Part shown: one piece after another, positions 15,501-22,900 of the stretch
Numbering within the stretch: position 1 is the stretch's first letter
How the letters are laid out: the number at the start of each line of letters is the position of its first letter
Assembly: GCA_964492715.1 (NCBI GenBank)
Contig: CAZBLK010000010.1
Location: 40,145-104,144 of the forward strand
Length of the DNA stretch: 64,000 nucleotides
Origin: CAZBLK01 sp964492715
GTDB taxonomy: Bacteria; Bacillota; Clostridia; Lachnospirales; WRBF01
Direction: 5' to 3'
The notes under the pieces: generated by a model
Told to the model about the DNA's origin: nothing
What the model saw: the letters and a program-made list of their open reading frames with translations, nothing else
Databases searched by the model: none
Translations under genes and position numbers: made by a program

Positions 15501-18146
15501 ATGAAAAAAGAGCTAGAAAAAAATTACAACCATCAAACGGTTGAAGACAAAATTTATGCAGAGTGGCTAGAGAAAAAATATTTCCATGCAGAAGTTGACG
15601 AAACAAAAACGCCATACACAATTGTTATTCCGCCGCCAAACATTACAGGCAGTCTTCACCTAGGACACGCACTCGACAACACGCTTCAAGACATTTTAAT
15701 TCGCACAAAGCGTATGCAAGGCTACAACGCCCTTTGGGTGCCAGGCACAGACCACGCCAGCATTTCGACAGAGCTTAAAATTGTTCAAAAAATGGCAGAA
15801 GAAGGCGTAACAAAAGACGACATAGGACGTGACGAGTTTTTAAAGCGTGCATGGGCGTGGAAGGAACAATACGGCGGAATGATATTAAAGCAGTTCCACA
15901 AGCTTGGTTGCTCGTGCGACTGGGACAGAGAACGTTTCACACTTGACGAAGGCCTGTCAGAAGCCGTTTTAGAAGTTTTCACACGTATGTACAAAAAAGG
16001 GTACATCTACCGTGGCGAAAAAATAATTAACTGGTGCCCTGAATGTAAAACGTCAATTTCTGATGCAGAAGTTGAGCACAAGGACACAGAAGGCAGCTTC
16101 TGGCACTTTAAATACAAAGTAAACGGAACAGACGAATATTTGCAGTTTGCCACAACACGCCCTGAAACAATTTTGGGCGACACAGCAATAGCCGTAAACC
16201 CAGACGACGAACGCTACGCAAAATACATCGGCAAAACTGTTACAGTTCCAATTGTCAACAGAGAAATTCCTGTTATTGCAGATGAATACGTTGAAAAGGA
16301 CTTTGGAACAGGCGTTGTTAAAATTACACCAGCGCACGACCCTAACGACTTTGAAGTTGGCGCAAGGCACAACTTGCCTTTAATTAACATAATGAACGAT
16401 GACGGTTCAATGAACAAAAACGCCGCATCATATGAAGGCATGTCACGCTACGACGCAAGAAAGCGCATTATAGAAGAATTTACAGAGCTTGGGCTTTTTG
16501 TAAAGCAAGAAGCTATAACACACGCTGTTGGCACACACGAAAGGTGCAAAACAGTAATTGAACCGCTTATTAAGCTTCAATGGTTTATGCGCATGAAAGA
16601 GCTTGCAGAGCCGGCTATGGACGTTTACAAGGAAGAAGCACTTCGCATAGTTCCAGAGAGGTTTGGAAAAGTTTACATGAACTGGCTTGAAAACATTCGT
16701 GACTGGTGCATTTCAAGGCAGCTTTGGTGGGGACACAGAATTCCTGCGTACTACTGTGACGACTGCGGACACATTACGGTTTCGGCTAAAGCGCCGTCAG
16801 CTTGCGAAAAATGCCAAAGTGTAAACATCAAACAAGACGAAGACACGCTAGACACATGGTTTAGCTCGGCTTTGTGGCCGTTTTCAACTTTGGGCTGGCC
16901 AAACGAAACAAAGGAGCTTAAATATTTTTACCCTACAAACGTTTTGGTTACAGGGTACGACATAATTTTCTTTTGGGTTATCCGCATGGTTTTCTCAGCT
17001 ATGGAGCACATGGGTGAAATTCCGTTTAAGGACGTTTTAATTCACGGCTTGGCTCGTGACTCGCAAGGCAGAAAAATGAGCAAGTCGCTTGGAAACGGTG
17101 TTGACCCACTTGAAATAATTGAAAAGTACGGTGCAGACGCTTTGCGCCTTACGCTTATAATTGGAAACACCCCAGGAAACGACTTTAGGTTTTACAGTGA
17201 AAGGCTTGACGCAAACCGCAACTTCCTTAATAAAATTTGGAACGCAACAAGGTTTGTGCTTATGAACCTTCCAGATGAAGAAGTTTCAGTTTCGCTTGAT
17301 GAATTGACACCAGCAGACAAGTGGATTTTGTCAAAAGTAAACGACGTTTCCAGCGAAGTTACAGAAAACATTGATAGCTACGATTTAAGCATTGCAATTT
17401 CAAAAATTTACGACTTTATTTGGGACGAGTATTGCGACTGGTACATTGAAATGGTTAAGCCAAGGCTTTACAACACTGAAGATAAAACAAGAAATGCCGC
17501 ACTTTGGACATTAAAGTTTGTTTTAATCCGTGCAATGAAGCTTTTGCACCCATTTATGCCGTTTATTACGGAAGAAATTTTCCAAAGCATACAAGGCGAC
17601 GAGCCGACAATTATGCTTTCAAGCTGGCCTGCTTACGACGAAAAGTACAGCTTCCCTAAAGAGGAGCGTGAAATTGGCGTAATGAAAGACGCCGTTAAGA
17701 GCATTAGGCAAACAAGGCTGAACATGGGCGTTGCACCGTCGAAGCGTGTTACAGTTTACGTTGTAACAGAAAACGAAAACATGATTAAATTGTTTACAGA
17801 AGGAAAGCCATTTTTTGCTTCGCTTGCAAACGCTTCCGAAGTACACGTTAAGTCATGGCGTGACGACACTTGCGAGGACGCTGTTTCCATAGTAATTAAA
17901 GATGCCGTAATTTATATGCCTTTTAACGAGCTTGTAGACATTGAAAAGGAACTTGAACGCCTTACAAAAGAAAGGGAAAGGCTAACAGCCGAAGTTTCCA
18001 GAATTGATAAAAAGCTTGCAAACGAAGGCTTTGTTGCAAAGGCACGCCCAGAGCTTGTTGAGGCTGAAAAGGAAAAACGAAGCGGCTACAGTGACATGCT
18101 TGAGAAAGTAAATGGAGAAATTGTAACTTTGAAAAACAGAATGTAA
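15501..18146 (+). CDS. valS: Valyl-tRNA synthetase
   Basis: Charges tRNA-Val; cytoplasmic class I synthetase of 881 residues. The HIGH motif is HLGH at about 53-56 (NITGSLHLGHALDN). The editing (CP1) domain lies at about 190-350 with TTRPETILGDTAIAV. The KMSKS motif is GRKMSKSLGNG at about 525. It has a DALRLT segment, an anticodon-binding domain, and a C-terminal coiled-coil arm (about 815-881, rich in E/K/R). The ribosome site GGAGG is 6 nt before the ATG. Expression is governed by the upstream T-box. The gene is alone; folC, often downstream, is absent. Confidence 0.97.
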   Translation: MKKELEKNYNHQTVEDKIYAEWLEKKYFHAEVDETKTPYTIVIPPPNITGSLHLGHALDNTLQDILIRTKRMQGYNALWVPGTDHASISTELKIVQKMAEEGVTKDDIGRDEFLKRAWAWKEQYGGMILKQFHKLGCSCDWDRERFTLDEGLSEAVLEVFTRMYKKGYIYRGEKIINWCPECKTSISDAEVEHKDTEGSFWHFKYKVNGTDEYLQFATTRPETILGDTAIAVNPDDERYAKYIGKTVTVPIVNREIPVIADEYVEKDFGTGVVKITPAHDPNDFEVGARHNLPLINIMNDDGSMNKNAASYEGMSRYDARKRIIEEFTELGLFVKQEAITHAVGTHERCKTVIEPLIKLQWFMRMKELAEPAMDVYKEEALRIVPERFGKVYMNWLENIRDWCISRQLWWGHRIPAYYCDDCGHITVSAKAPSACEKCQSVNIKQDEDTLDTWFSSALWPFSTLGWPNETKELKYFYPTNVLVTGYDIIFFWVIRMVFSAMEHMGEIPFKDVLIHGLARDSQGRKMSKSLGNGVDPLEIIEKYGADALRLTLIIGNTPGNDFRFYSERLDANRNFLNKIWNATRFVLMNLPDEEVSVSLDELTPADKWILSKVNDVSSEVTENIDSYDLSIAISKIYDFIWDEYCDWYIEMVKPRLYNTEDKTRNAALWTLKFVLIRAMKLLHPFMPFITEEIFQSIQGDEPTIMLSSWPAYDEKYSFPKEEREIGVMKDAVKSIRQTRLNMGVAPSKRVTVYVVTENENMIKLFTEGKPFFASLANASEVHVKSWRDDTCEDAVSIVIKDAVIYMPFNELVDIEKELERLTKERERLTAEVSRIDKKLANEGFVAKARPELVEAEKEKRSGYSDMLEKVNGEIVTLKNRM

Positions 18147-18155
18147 ACCAAATAA

Positions 18156-18192
18156 GTTTTTGCAAACGCCGTATTTTGCGGCGTTTGTCATT
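18156..18192 (+). terminator. Hairpin after valS
   Basis: GCAAACGCCG pairs with CGGCGTTTGT around TATTTTG, with a modest T-rich tail. Probable valS terminator. Confidence 0.6.
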
Positions 18193-18237
18193 TGAAAGAT
18201 AGGTTAAATTACGTTTTAAAAAACAAAGGAGAGTAAA

Positions 18238-18774
18238 ATGGACGACTTATTCGACAGAAGCTTATTTCTGACAAAACCCAGCATCACCTATGAGTTATCA
18301 TACAAAGAAATGATGGAGGAATGGGAGAAAACAGGTGAAACACCTGTTCCGTGGGTTTTAAAGCTTGAATACCAAAACTTTGAAAAACTGGTAAAATACC
18401 TAACTGACTTAGAGACAGGAATAAACCTAAAAGAAGGGCAAGTTAAATGCTCTACCTACTGGCTTACAAATGATGAAGGCAAAATTTTAGGTGCGTGTAA
18501 CATTCGGCATGAACTGAACGAAGGCTTGTTAAAAAGCGGTGGGCATGTAGGCTACGGCATTCGTCCAAGTGAGCGCAAAAACGGCTACGGCACAATAATT
18601 TTAAAGCTTTCAATTGAAAAGCTTAAAGAAATGGGAATTAAAAAAATTCTTGTAACGTGCAACCATGATAACGTTGGCTCAGAAATGGTTATTTTAAACA
18701 ACGGCGGTGCAATGGATTCGATTGTTGTTGATGAGGACGGAGTTTTGGTTAAACGGTTTTGGATTGAGGTGTAA
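18238..18774 (+). CDS. GNAT-family N-acetyltransferase
   Basis: A 178-residue predicted acetyl-CoA-dependent acetyltransferase of the COG3981 type. The acetyl-CoA binding motif A reads VGYGIRPSERKNGYGTIILK (R-x-x-G-x-G/A form in RKNGYG). It is followed by the beta5 strand KKILVTCNHDNVGSE, where asparagine and the small-residue loop contact CoA. The start has AAGGAGAG 6 nt upstream. Substrate unknown; an unassigned housekeeping or detoxifying role is as far as the sequence goes. It stands alone between two terminators or promoters. Confidence 0.85.
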   Translation: MDDLFDRSLFLTKPSITYELSYKEMMEEWEKTGETPVPWVLKLEYQNFEKLVKYLTDLETGINLKEGQVKCSTYWLTNDEGKILGACNIRHELNEGLLKSGGHVGYGIRPSERKNGYGTIILKLSIEKLKEMGIKKILVTCNHDNVGSEMVILNNGGAMDSIVVDEDGVLVKRFWIEV

Positions 18775-18860
18775 ATGGTGGAACAAAAGGTTGGTGCAGA
18801 CATTCTTACTCAAATTTAGATAACTTCCCAATAAGGCGAGGTTTTTATTTTTTACAGCAC

Positions 18861-18950
18861 TTGCCAACCCCCAAAAAATATGTTAACATAAATTTGCAGG
18901 GGGAAGACACCCATAATAAAAAACGTACTGCTGGGGAAGGAAACCCATTA
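18861..18950 (+). promoter_or_regulatory. Promoter and double-hairpin leader of the RRXRR-type gene
   Basis: TTGCCA, 17 bp, TAACAT (18861-18889) would start transcription about ten bases before two related short hairpins: GGGGGAAGACACCC (18899-18912) and TGGGGAAGGAAACCCA (18932-18947). Each is followed by an A-rich run (ATAATAAAAAACG and TTACAAAAAACC). It looks like an imperfect tandem duplication in the 5' leader. I do not recognise a known riboswitch class. Confidence 0.45.
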
Positions 18951-18972
18951 CAAAAAACCAAAGGGACCCGAG

Positions 18973-19572
18973 GTGATTGTTATACAAAACTATGTTAAAG
19001 TTGTGGACAGTCACGGTGGTCGGCTAGAGCCCACATACTTAAAGCGTGCACGCCAGCTTGTCAAAAACGGACGAGCAACGTGGGCTTCGCCTGACACAAT
19101 TTGCCTTGTCCATAACTCCAAAAAGGAGAAAATTATGGAGCATTTTTCAACTGAAATTCCATATACAGGTGCGCCAAACGAAAACACGCCACTACCAAGC
19201 AAAAGCATGAGTGCCAGCCACAGTGTGCCTAAAACACCTAAAGCAGAGGACAAAAAAATTCTTGACTTAGCGAAGCGGCGTTTGGCAGCAAAACGAAACT
19301 TGACTAGCCAAATATTTGACTTTTTCTTGTTAATTATTTTTTCATTGGCAATGATAGGTGTTTATGACCAAGATGAAAGGTCTGTGTACGTAGTTTTATT
19401 TTGCTCTTTTTGGCTTATTAGGCTTATTGTTCGGATAATTAGGTTTTTAAAGCCGTCATTTAAAGACGGAATAGCGGCATATTTTCGTGAACGCAGGGAA
19501 AGAAAGCTTGAAGCCGAGTATAACAGGCTAAAAAAAATTACTGACGATAGTTTGTTTGAAGAATTGGTTTAA
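18973..19572 (+). CDS. Membrane protein with N-terminal RRXRR (IscB PLMP-like) segment
   Basis: A 199-residue protein of unknown function. Residues about 7-47 (VKVVDSHGGRLEPTYLKRAR, then QLVKNGRATW and TICLV) resemble the RRXRR/PLMP segment at the start of IscB-type RNA-guided nucleases, which reads V-x-D-x-x-G-x-P-L-x-P and RARxLLKxGRA. No RuvC or HNH residues follow. Instead there is a polar Pro/Ser linker, two hydrophobic helices (about 115-133 and 140-157) and a basic, coiled tail. GTG is the only good start, with AAAGGG 8 nt upstream. A terminator follows at once, so the gene is monocistronic. The role of a membrane-tethered PLMP-like segment is unknown. Confidence 0.65.
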   Translation: MIVIQNYVKVVDSHGGRLEPTYLKRARQLVKNGRATWASPDTICLVHNSKKEKIMEHFSTEIPYTGAPNENTPLPSKSMSASHSVPKTPKAEDKKILDLAKRRLAAKRNLTSQIFDFFLLIIFSLAMIGVYDQDERSVYVVLFCSFWLIRLIVRIIRFLKPSFKDGIAAYFRERRERKLEAEYNRLKKITDDSLFEELV

Positions 19573-19579
19573 ACCTTTG

Positions 19580-19603
19580 GGTGTGCGAAAGCACACCTTT
19601 TTC
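19580..19603 (+). terminator. Terminator after RRXRR-type gene
   Basis: GGTGTGC, GAAA tetraloop, GCACACC, then TTTTTC. Confidence 0.88.
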
Positions 19604-19608
19604 ATTAG

Positions 19609-19672
19609 ACTTCTTGCGATTAAGAAATGTTGAATTTGCCGTAAAGGCGGCGTTTATAATTTCCCAAGAGGT
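19609..19672. repeat. 65-bp palindromic repeat, copy 2
   Basis: Begins ACTTCTTGCGATTAAGAAAT and ends TTTCCCAAGAGGT around AATTTGCCGTAAAGGCGGCG. The next six bases on the plus strand are CTTTAC, and the TTA in them is the acpS stop codon (minus strand). The element therefore abuts or supplies the 3' end of acpS. Confidence 0.82.
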
Positions 19673-19674
19673 CT

Positions 19675-20037
19675 TTACCCTTCGATAACTGCATACGCAA
19701 CAGCAAGCTCTGAACAATGCGAAATTGACAAATGCACTTTTAAAGCACCTAAGTTATCAAAAATAATTTTTGCATTGTTGTGTAAAAAAGCAACAGGCTT
19801 GCCCTTATCATCATGCAAAACTTCAATGTCTGTAAGCGAAAACCCAGAAATCCCTGTTCCCAAAGCTTTTGCAACAGCTTCCTTTGCAGCAAAGCCGCCA
19901 GCCATTGACTGTGCACTTTTTGCACTAAAATAGTTCTGTTCCTTTTCGGTAAAAACCTTTTTTACAAACCTCTCATTTTCAGCCGCTTTTTTTACACGTT
20001 CTATTTCAATAATGTCTGTGCCAATTCCCAAAATCAT
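19675..20037 (-). CDS. acpS: Holo-[acyl-carrier-protein] synthase
   Basis: Transfers 4'-phosphopantetheine from CoA to apo-ACP in fatty-acid synthesis. The 120-residue length is standard. The metal-binding Asp is in MILGIGTDIIEIERV and the conserved Glu in GGFAAKEAVAKALGTG. The C-terminal block HLSISHCSELAVAYAV is also typical. The stop codon lies next to the palindromic repeat at 19609-19672. No alr or nnr homologue, the usual partners, is adjacent. Confidence 0.95.
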   Translation of the reverse strand: MILGIGTDIIEIERVKKAAENERFVKKVFTEKEQNYFSAKSAQSMAGGFAAKEAVAKALGTGISGFSLTDIEVLHDDKGKPVAFLHNNAKIIFDNLGALKVHLSISHCSELAVAYAVIEG

Positions 20038-20163
20038 TAACTGCCACCACCATTTATAATCTAATATTGCACAAATTTTTTGCCCGCATGTTTCATTTTA
20101 TAATTATATATGATAAAATAATAGTATAAAAGCTTTATTAGTTTTTGTAAAGGAGTGAGTTTT

Positions 20164-20682
20164 ATGGCAGGCAGTGATAATAACAACAATAGCAGCAACA
20201 AAACAGATTCAAGAAACCGAGGAACAATAATTGTTTTGGCAGTTATTTTAATACTTGGTGTAGGTGGCGTTATTCTTGCGCTAATTTGGCCTATGTTATC
20301 AAGGTACACTCCAGTGACTATGGTGAAAATACCTACTGTTGAAGTGCTTTTAATGACAAGTGAGGACAAAGGATTGAACATAAGTGCAACTTTTTCTGTT
20401 GAAGTAAAATCCAACAAGGCAAAAAAAATAAATGGTGACGAATTGTCTGGAAACATAAAGAAAATTCTTGAACAGCTTGACTACAGGGAAATGCAGAACG
20501 AAAACACAATGGACTATGTTCAAGAGCAAATTATGCTTAAACTTCCAGCACAGGTTGATATGTCAGACATTGAAGGGCTTTACATTACAGGGTTTAACGT
20601 GGGTGACAAATGGAAGTTTGGAGATGGCACACAAAATGAGCAAAAGAATTCGATAAACAATGTACTCCAAGGTTTTAAATAG
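20164..20682 (+). CDS. FliL-like single-pass membrane protein
   Basis: A 172-residue protein with an Asn/Ser-rich cytoplasmic N-terminus, one membrane helix (about residues 20-44) and an extracytoplasmic domain. That domain has the FliL-like order: a beta segment (LNISATFSVEVKSNKAK), an ILEQLDYREMQ helix, a long helix and a final strand (IEGLYITGFNVG). FliL sits around the flagellar stator. The match is by overall pattern only, so this is tentative. The start at 20164 follows AAGGAGTGAG by 5 nt. The next gene also encodes a single-pass membrane protein. Confidence 0.5.
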   Translation: MAGSDNNNNSSNKTDSRNRGTIIVLAVILILGVGGVILALIWPMLSRYTPVTMVKIPTVEVLLMTSEDKGLNISATFSVEVKSNKAKKINGDELSGNIKKILEQLDYREMQNENTMDYVQEQIMLKLPAQVDMSDIEGLYITGFNVGDKWKFGDGTQNEQKNSINNVLQGFK

Positions 20683-20807
20683 TAGTTATTTAAAGCTCTT
20701 ATAAGTGGTTGGGACGAGGCTGTAAAGCGGTGTTTGGTTCGAGTTGGGCGAAGTAACTTTATTATTTAGCAATGAAAATAAAAATTAAAAAATAAGGGGA
20801 CATGATT

Positions 20808-21356
20808 ATGAAGCAAAGTTTTTTAGGCAAGTTGCTTTCAGAAGTAATTGTTGTTGTAGTTGTTATTTTAATTTTTTATTTTTTTGCATTGCCTAAAGGT
20901 GGTAACAATAGTAACGATGTGAAAAAGCAGTTCATTAACACATTTTACACAAGCAATGTTGAAAGGTATGCAAACTTGCAAAAAGATACGGCTGTTTTAC
21001 TAAGTTCTACTGTACCGAAAGATAATAATAGTAACGTAGTTCAGCTCGACGGCAAGCAGTTCCAAGCTTATATTGACGGCTACAAGGACATTGTAGAAGA
21101 AAAAGCTTTGGGCACTTTAATTGCTAACATGTATATAACTAACATTGACGAACTGGCATACAAAAACAACGACGAAATAACCGTTGGCAAAGTTGACTTT
21201 AAAAAGGAAACGGAAAGCGACAGAATAGAGCAGTACAGATTTGTAGTTTCTTTAAAAGGGAAAAACGCCAAATATTCAAACGCAGAAGGTGTTTTAACTG
21301 TTGAAAACGGCTTGATAAGGACTTTTAGGGAAACTGTTAGAGCTAAAGCTGAGTGA
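20808..21356 (+). CDS. Unknown single-pass membrane protein
   Basis: A 182-residue protein with an N-terminal membrane anchor (about residues 10-30, EVIVVVVVILIFYFFAL). It is followed by a hydrophilic outer domain with helical (NVERYANLQKDTAVLL) and beta-strand (VGKVDFKKE...RFVVSLKGK) character. I do not recognise the family. The ATG at 20808 is 7 nt after AAGGGGA; the one at 20802 is too close. It lies between the FliL-like gene and fetA on the same strand, with about 120-nt gaps, so co-transcription is possible. No catalytic motifs are visible. Confidence 0.7.
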   Translation: MKQSFLGKLLSEVIVVVVVILIFYFFALPKGGNNSNDVKKQFINTFYTSNVERYANLQKDTAVLLSSTVPKDNNSNVVQLDGKQFQAYIDGYKDIVEEKALGTLIANMYITNIDELAYKNNDEITVGKVDFKKETESDRIEQYRFVVSLKGKNAKYSNAEGVLTVENGLIRTFRETVRAKAE

Positions 21357-21401
21357 TGCTTGGTTAGATTATAAAAAACAATTTCAAGTAAATAGGTGGT
21401 T

Positions 21402-22043
21402 ATGAAAACAATAATAAAAACAGAAGCATTACGCTTCAAAGACATACTAACGTACCCAAACATTGAAATAGAAAAAACCAAAGCAACGTTTATAAAAGGC
21501 GAGAGCGGTTGCGGCAAAAGTACGCTTTTAAAGCTGTTTAATGCAACACTTTCGCCTTCTCACGGTGAAATATTTTTTAATGGCGAAAACATCGAAAAGC
21601 TTGACACAATTAAGCTTAGGCAAGATGTTTTGTTGGCATGTCAAGTTCCGTTTTTGTTTAAAACGTCAATATTTGAAAACTTCGTTTCGTACCACAATTA
21701 CCGCAAAAACAATCCGCCGTCAGAAGCCGAGGCAGCGGACTATCTTCGCATTTGCAAAGCAGATTTTCCGCTTAATAAAGACGCGCAAATTATGTCTGGT
21801 GGTGAACGTCAGCGTGTTTATATTGCAATTTTTTTGTCGCTTCTTCCAAAAGTTTTAATGCTTGACGAGCCTTCGTCTGCCTTAAACACAGAAATGGGGC
21901 TTGAAGTAATTGGAAACGTGCTTTCGTTTTGTAAGCAAAAACAAATTACCCCAATAATTGTAAGCCACAATGACGAGCTTACAAAAAGCCTTGCTGAAGA
22001 TGTAGTCGAGCTAAAGAAAGGGGTGCAGCCATGCAGGACGTAA
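21402..22043 (+). CDS. fetA: ABC transporter ATPase (FetA-like)
   Basis: The ATP-binding subunit of a FetAB-type exporter, implicated in iron export or metal homeostasis in E. coli. It has Walker A GESGCGKST, the ABC signature MSGGERQRV, Walker B VLMLDEPSSAL and an H-loop IVSHND. The length of 213 residues suits a single-domain ATPase. The ribosome site AGGTGG lies only 2 nt before the ATG, which is unusually close, but there is no better methionine. It overlaps fetB by 13 nt, so the two are translationally coupled. Confidence 0.85.
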   Translation: MKTIIKTEALRFKDILTYPNIEIEKTKATFIKGESGCGKSTLLKLFNATLSPSHGEIFFNGENIEKLDTIKLRQDVLLACQVPFLFKTSIFENFVSYHNYRKNNPPSEAEAADYLRICKADFPLNKDAQIMSGGERQRVYIAIFLSLLPKVLMLDEPSSALNTEMGLEVIGNVLSFCKQKQITPIIVSHNDELTKSLAEDVVELKKGVQPCRT

Positions 22044-22831
22044 CAACAAGCGGCGGAATTGTACAGCTTTCAATTTTGCAGTTTAGCCTTATATATTTGC
22101 TGCTTTTAATTGTAGCTGCACTTATGAAAAAGTCGAAAATCGACCAGACAAAGCTTCTTGTAGTTGCAAGCACACGAATGACTGTGCAGCTTGTTCTTGC
22201 TGGGCTTATTCTTTCATATTTGTTTAAAAATCCACACCCAGTTTTTACTGTTTTGTATGTTTTTATAATGATTGGTTTTGCCATTCGCCGTGCGTTTAAA
22301 CGTTGCCCCGAAATTAACAAAAGGTTTAAGCTTTACGTTGCGCTTTCAATTGCTTTTGCCGACTTGTTTGTTATTTTGTTTTTTATAGGTGGCGTAATTC
22401 AGGTAAATGTGTTTAACCCACAGTACGCAATTCCAATTAGTGGAATGATTATCGGCAATTCAATGACAGGAATAACGCTTGGCATTAGGGCGTTTACCGA
22501 AAACATAAAGGCGAATAGCCAGCAAATTGAAACGCTTTTAAACATTGGCGTTACACCAGAGCGCATTTTAAGGCCATTTATTAAAGATGCTTTTGAAACG
22601 GCATATTTGCCGACACTTAACAACATGATTGGTATGGGTATTGTTTCGCTTCCTGGAATGATGACGGGTCAAATTCTTTCTGGCACGCTTCCGCTAACTG
22701 CAATTATGTACCAAATTGCAATTATGATTGCAATTTCTACGGCGACTTGCTTGACGGTGTTTAGTGCGTTGAACCTTGGGTATAAAACCCTTTATAATAA
22801 CCGAAATCAGTTTGTTAGTAGCAATTCTTAA
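22031..22831 (+). CDS. fetB: FetB/UPF0014 ABC permease
   Basis: A membrane permease of 266 residues with about seven transmembrane helices. Family hallmarks are ASTRMTVQLVLAG near residue 50, the central GMIIGNSMTGITLG, and LPTLNNMIGMGIVSLPGMMTGQILSG toward the C-terminus (UPF0014). It partners the ATPase encoded by the overlapping gene upstream and presumably exports a metal such as iron. Substrate assignment rests on family knowledge alone. A bidirectional terminator follows. Confidence 0.92.
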   Translation: MQDVTTSGGIVQLSILQFSLIYLLLLIVAALMKKSKIDQTKLLVVASTRMTVQLVLAGLILSYLFKNPHPVFTVLYVFIMIGFAIRRAFKRCPEINKRFKLYVALSIAFADLFVILFFIGGVIQVNVFNPQYAIPISGMIIGNSMTGITLGIRAFTENIKANSQQIETLLNIGVTPERILRPFIKDAFETAYLPTLNNMIGMGIVSLPGMMTGQILSGTLPLTAIMYQIAIMIAISTATCLTVFSALNLGYKTLYNNRNQFVSSNS

Positions 22832-22849
22832 TTTTGTCTTGTATTATCA

Positions 22850-22892
22850 ATTAAAAGAGGCATCTCATTTTCGAGAATGCCTCTTTTTTATT
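22850..22892. terminator. Bidirectional terminator between fetB and the giant SLH gene
   Basis: AAAAGAGGCATCTC pairs with GAGAATGCCTCTTTTTT. A and T runs on both sides let it serve the convergent fetB and SLH-protein transcripts. Confidence 0.85.
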
Positions 22893-22900
22893 GCTAAAGG

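Noticed and set aside
18776..18820. A 14-codon frame right after the acetyltransferase gene
   Set aside because: No ribosome site of its own; too short to support.
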